Positions 61,563 through 64,000 of a DNA stretch of 64,000 bases are shown here, piece after piece. Source of the stretch: Acholoe squamosa (Eukaryota; Annelida; Polychaeta; Phyllodocida; Polynoidae); the NCBI GenBank assembly GCA_949317995.1, contig OX439052.1:41350599-41414598 (forward strand), read 5' to 3'. Made by a program: the position numbers and the translations under genes. Position 1 is the first letter of the stretch. Each line of letters starts with the position of its first letter. The notes beneath the pieces are model-generated. The model ran no database searches. It worked only from the letters and a program-made list of their open reading frames with translations, and had not been told where the DNA came from.

Positions 61563-64000
61563 TTTAAAATTTCCCGTAGGTATGGTTGCGGTCACTGTAA
61601 AATAGTATATTTTTTTTATTGTTTAGAAGTATTTTGTACCATTGTTAGAAGCGAATGGGTGGGAAACATTAGGCTTCGTCTACTGAGTTGTGAAGGAAAT
61701 ATGATGTATGTCCATGAGTGCAGAAATAATAGGGAACGGGTGGATCATGGTGTTTTATCAGAGACAAAGGTGTAAATGAAAGATGGAAGCTTGGGCAGTC
61801 GGGCAGGGGAAGTGACGAAGAAAAGACACAGGAACTGAATCAGACAATAACGAAAGCATGAAATAATGCAAAAAAACACTAGTAGAGAATGGTAAATGGA
61901 TAGACAGACAGAAGCAGGGGCAGAGAGACATACAAAAGAGAAATGAGATATTTTGGATATGATAGTCAGACAGATATCTACTTTCCATGAACTTAAAATT
62001 ATAACTATAAAAAGGTAAAGCACAAAACAGCTGATGTAGAATAACAAGCCAGAATAGACAGAGGAAATGATGTTATTATTCTTATGTACTTTAAGCACAA
62101 TCACATTGGCTTAATTTATATTCAAAGGCAACACCGCTTTTTCCTCAGGGGATCAATATAGAGGGAAATGAGCAAAATCGGCGCCCATCAGGGCAGCAAG
62201 GGGGCCACCGCTATATTCCATCATGCCTGCCATTACTGGACTTATACGACCCCTGATTGGCTGTTGCTCTGCATTATAAGATGGATGAGCAGCCATGGAG
62301 CAGCAAGGTGCGAGCAGACATTTCTAACCTGCTTGTAGGAGGGCAACAAAGCTAATCTGTTAACATTTATATTTTACAGCCTACCCTCTGCATAAGGGGC
62401 TGACACCCCACTCCATTGGTCCAAATCAACTTTTGGGTATTCAAATAAGTGTGTGAAATTTCTCAGTAAGCCTGAATAATTATGAATTTTGCTTTGGGGA
62501 ATAGAGCCCTTACACTTTAGATTGGAATTTATAATGCGTATGAAAGGAATGCTACCATCAAAGATGATACAGATCTACTAACATATAGAGCCATATGTAT
62601 AGCTATATTACAGCTTCGCACAAATGTGTTATAGATTGGGACATAAGAAAAGGCAGAGACATCAATACGTATGATCTGTTTGTAATGTAGTCTTAGCCAA
62701 CAGTATATAAAAAATATAAAAAACAACATATATAAGTGATGCCCTTGAGACATGAACTTAGATAAACAGTAAAAGTGATACAACGGGGGATGTAGGGGAC
62801 CTTTCCACCAAAATGTCAGCAACCCAACAATATAGCCTCCATTGGGTCCTATTCGGGTTCAAGAGTAGTAGATGAGAGGTTTGCTATGTGAGCAAGGAGA
62901 ACAATTTGGCATCATTGTGTTCTCCCGTGAGGTCATTCCTTAGTACTACAACTGCTCTCCTTCAAATCCTGCTGAGAAACTTAAGGTCACAAATCATAGA
63001 ACTGAGTTAAATAGGACGTTTGGAGGTCGCCAAGCTTCTGAGCTTAGGATTTTGATTTTTTTATTAATTTATGTTGCTAATTTTATCAGGCTGGCTCGAT
63101 GAGTTCTTGATTAATTGCTTCTAATGGAATGGGGTTAAAATCAGCAGGTTATGAAGTTAATCGACATTTGAAGGAGGTCCTGGGAATTCTGCAACATCAT
63201 GCTAGGGAAAAAAACTGGCCTTGTTTTACCATTATTGACTGGGAGTCAGGTGAAATGTTAATGGCTGAATGTCCCCCCCTTATTACCCTTTTCTCTGAAC
63301 TGTTATTGATTTTCATGTAGCAGACTTTTTAAAGATTAAATTGTTATTCATAATTTTGTCGTAGATATATATCCTGATGGCCGTTGATTAATCCATATCG
63401 GAATGTCAGGTATTTAACCTGTGACAATCTATTGCAGCCGGGAGGAATTAACATTGACCTATCAATGAGTGTTGTTCAGCTGATCATCAAATATCAATAA
63501 TGCTACAAGACATCATAAATCTGTGTCAATATGTCACGCCTCGATGATTATCATTTAAACATAATCAAATTTATCATATTCTCTGAATTCATAATTTATA
63601 AAGGGAAAGCCTTTCAAATCCTGTTCAAGGAAAATATAAGAACCTTTTACATTCAAAGAAAATTGAAAAGAAAATGTATCCTAAACACAATCCAAATTGC
63701 TTGATATCCATAATGAACTGATTATTCCTGTGGAAGTTTTCAAATAATAGAATGTATAAGTTCTTTTAAAAAAATTGACATGGTAAAAATGATTGAAGTG
63801 CATTCCGGTATGGAGTATGGCTCTTCCCATTGCTACCATAGTATGTTGACACTATATATAGATTATTTGTCTTAAGAGGCCCTGTCAGGTTATCATGGTG
63901 GGCATAATGGAGAAGACACATACCATGTCATTACCTTTCCATAACCTCCAAAAGTACACCGTCTAAGGGCTGCCACCAGAGGCATCAGCTACTCCCTTTA
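61563..64000. other. Unassigned AT-rich sequence
   Basis: No gene recognised. Around 62255-62285 CTGATTGGCTGTTGC and CATTATAAGATGG give an inverted CCAAT box and a TATA-like element about 20 bases apart in a locally GC-richer patch, a weak promoter candidate. Frames at 61745-62104, 62529-62822 and 63129-63320 have no motif. Confidence 0.4.

Overview
The window is animal nuclear DNA with no host gene that I can support. It is AT-leaning, has no operon-like gene packing, and has no long open frame outside two retrotransposons. Dispersed and tandem repeats fill most of it: foldback and MITE-like elements, tRNA-derived SINEs, microsatellites and minisatellites. A CR1/Jockey-type LINE beside a Ngaro-type tyrosine-recombinase retrotransposon suggests a marine invertebrate (cephalochordate, hemichordate or echinoderm) or a fish. 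That placement is inference; nothing here fixes the species.

Layout. 0.27-4.5 kb and 16.8-21.0 kb are two copies of one ancient segmental duplication, each broken by different later insertions (minisatellites at 2.7-4.1 kb, a MITE and unique DNA at 17.9-19.8 kb). 5-16 kb holds foldback elements, a SINE, ACTC-type simple repeats with a duplicated flank, and several members of a palindromic family (family I, ends like AACCCTTTAAGG). 21-25.5 kb is an array of family I plus an associated repeat (family II). 25.6-42.0 kb is bracketed by two roughly 1 kb copies of one repeat in opposite orientation; the left copy is split by a 1 kb insertion. Between them lie the LINE (about 27.8-33.75 kb), the Ngaro element (34.47-38.09 kb) and an inverted, truncated second Ngaro copy (38.99-40.76 kb). 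42-64 kb returns to scattered repeats and stretches where I recognise nothing.

Coding content. The LINE has an ORF1 with a coiled coil and an RRM-like domain. One frame over, in what looks like the same original ORF, follows a well-preserved NADAR (YbiA/DUF1768) domain. ORF2 has an APE-type endonuclease and a reverse transcriptase, damaged by one frameshift and one nonsense codon. The Ngaro element has a gag remnant with zinc-binding Cys/His motifs, a reverse transcriptase-RNase H polyprotein, and a tyrosine recombinase with two in-frame stops, inside the split direct repeats (A1 ... B1-A2-B2) typical of Ngaro.

Most notable observations: the NADAR domain carried by a LINE; gag and pol lying in one frame either side of a single UGA in the inverted Ngaro copy; the nested inverted-repeat arrangement of 25.6-42 kb; and the high density of the palindromic family I.
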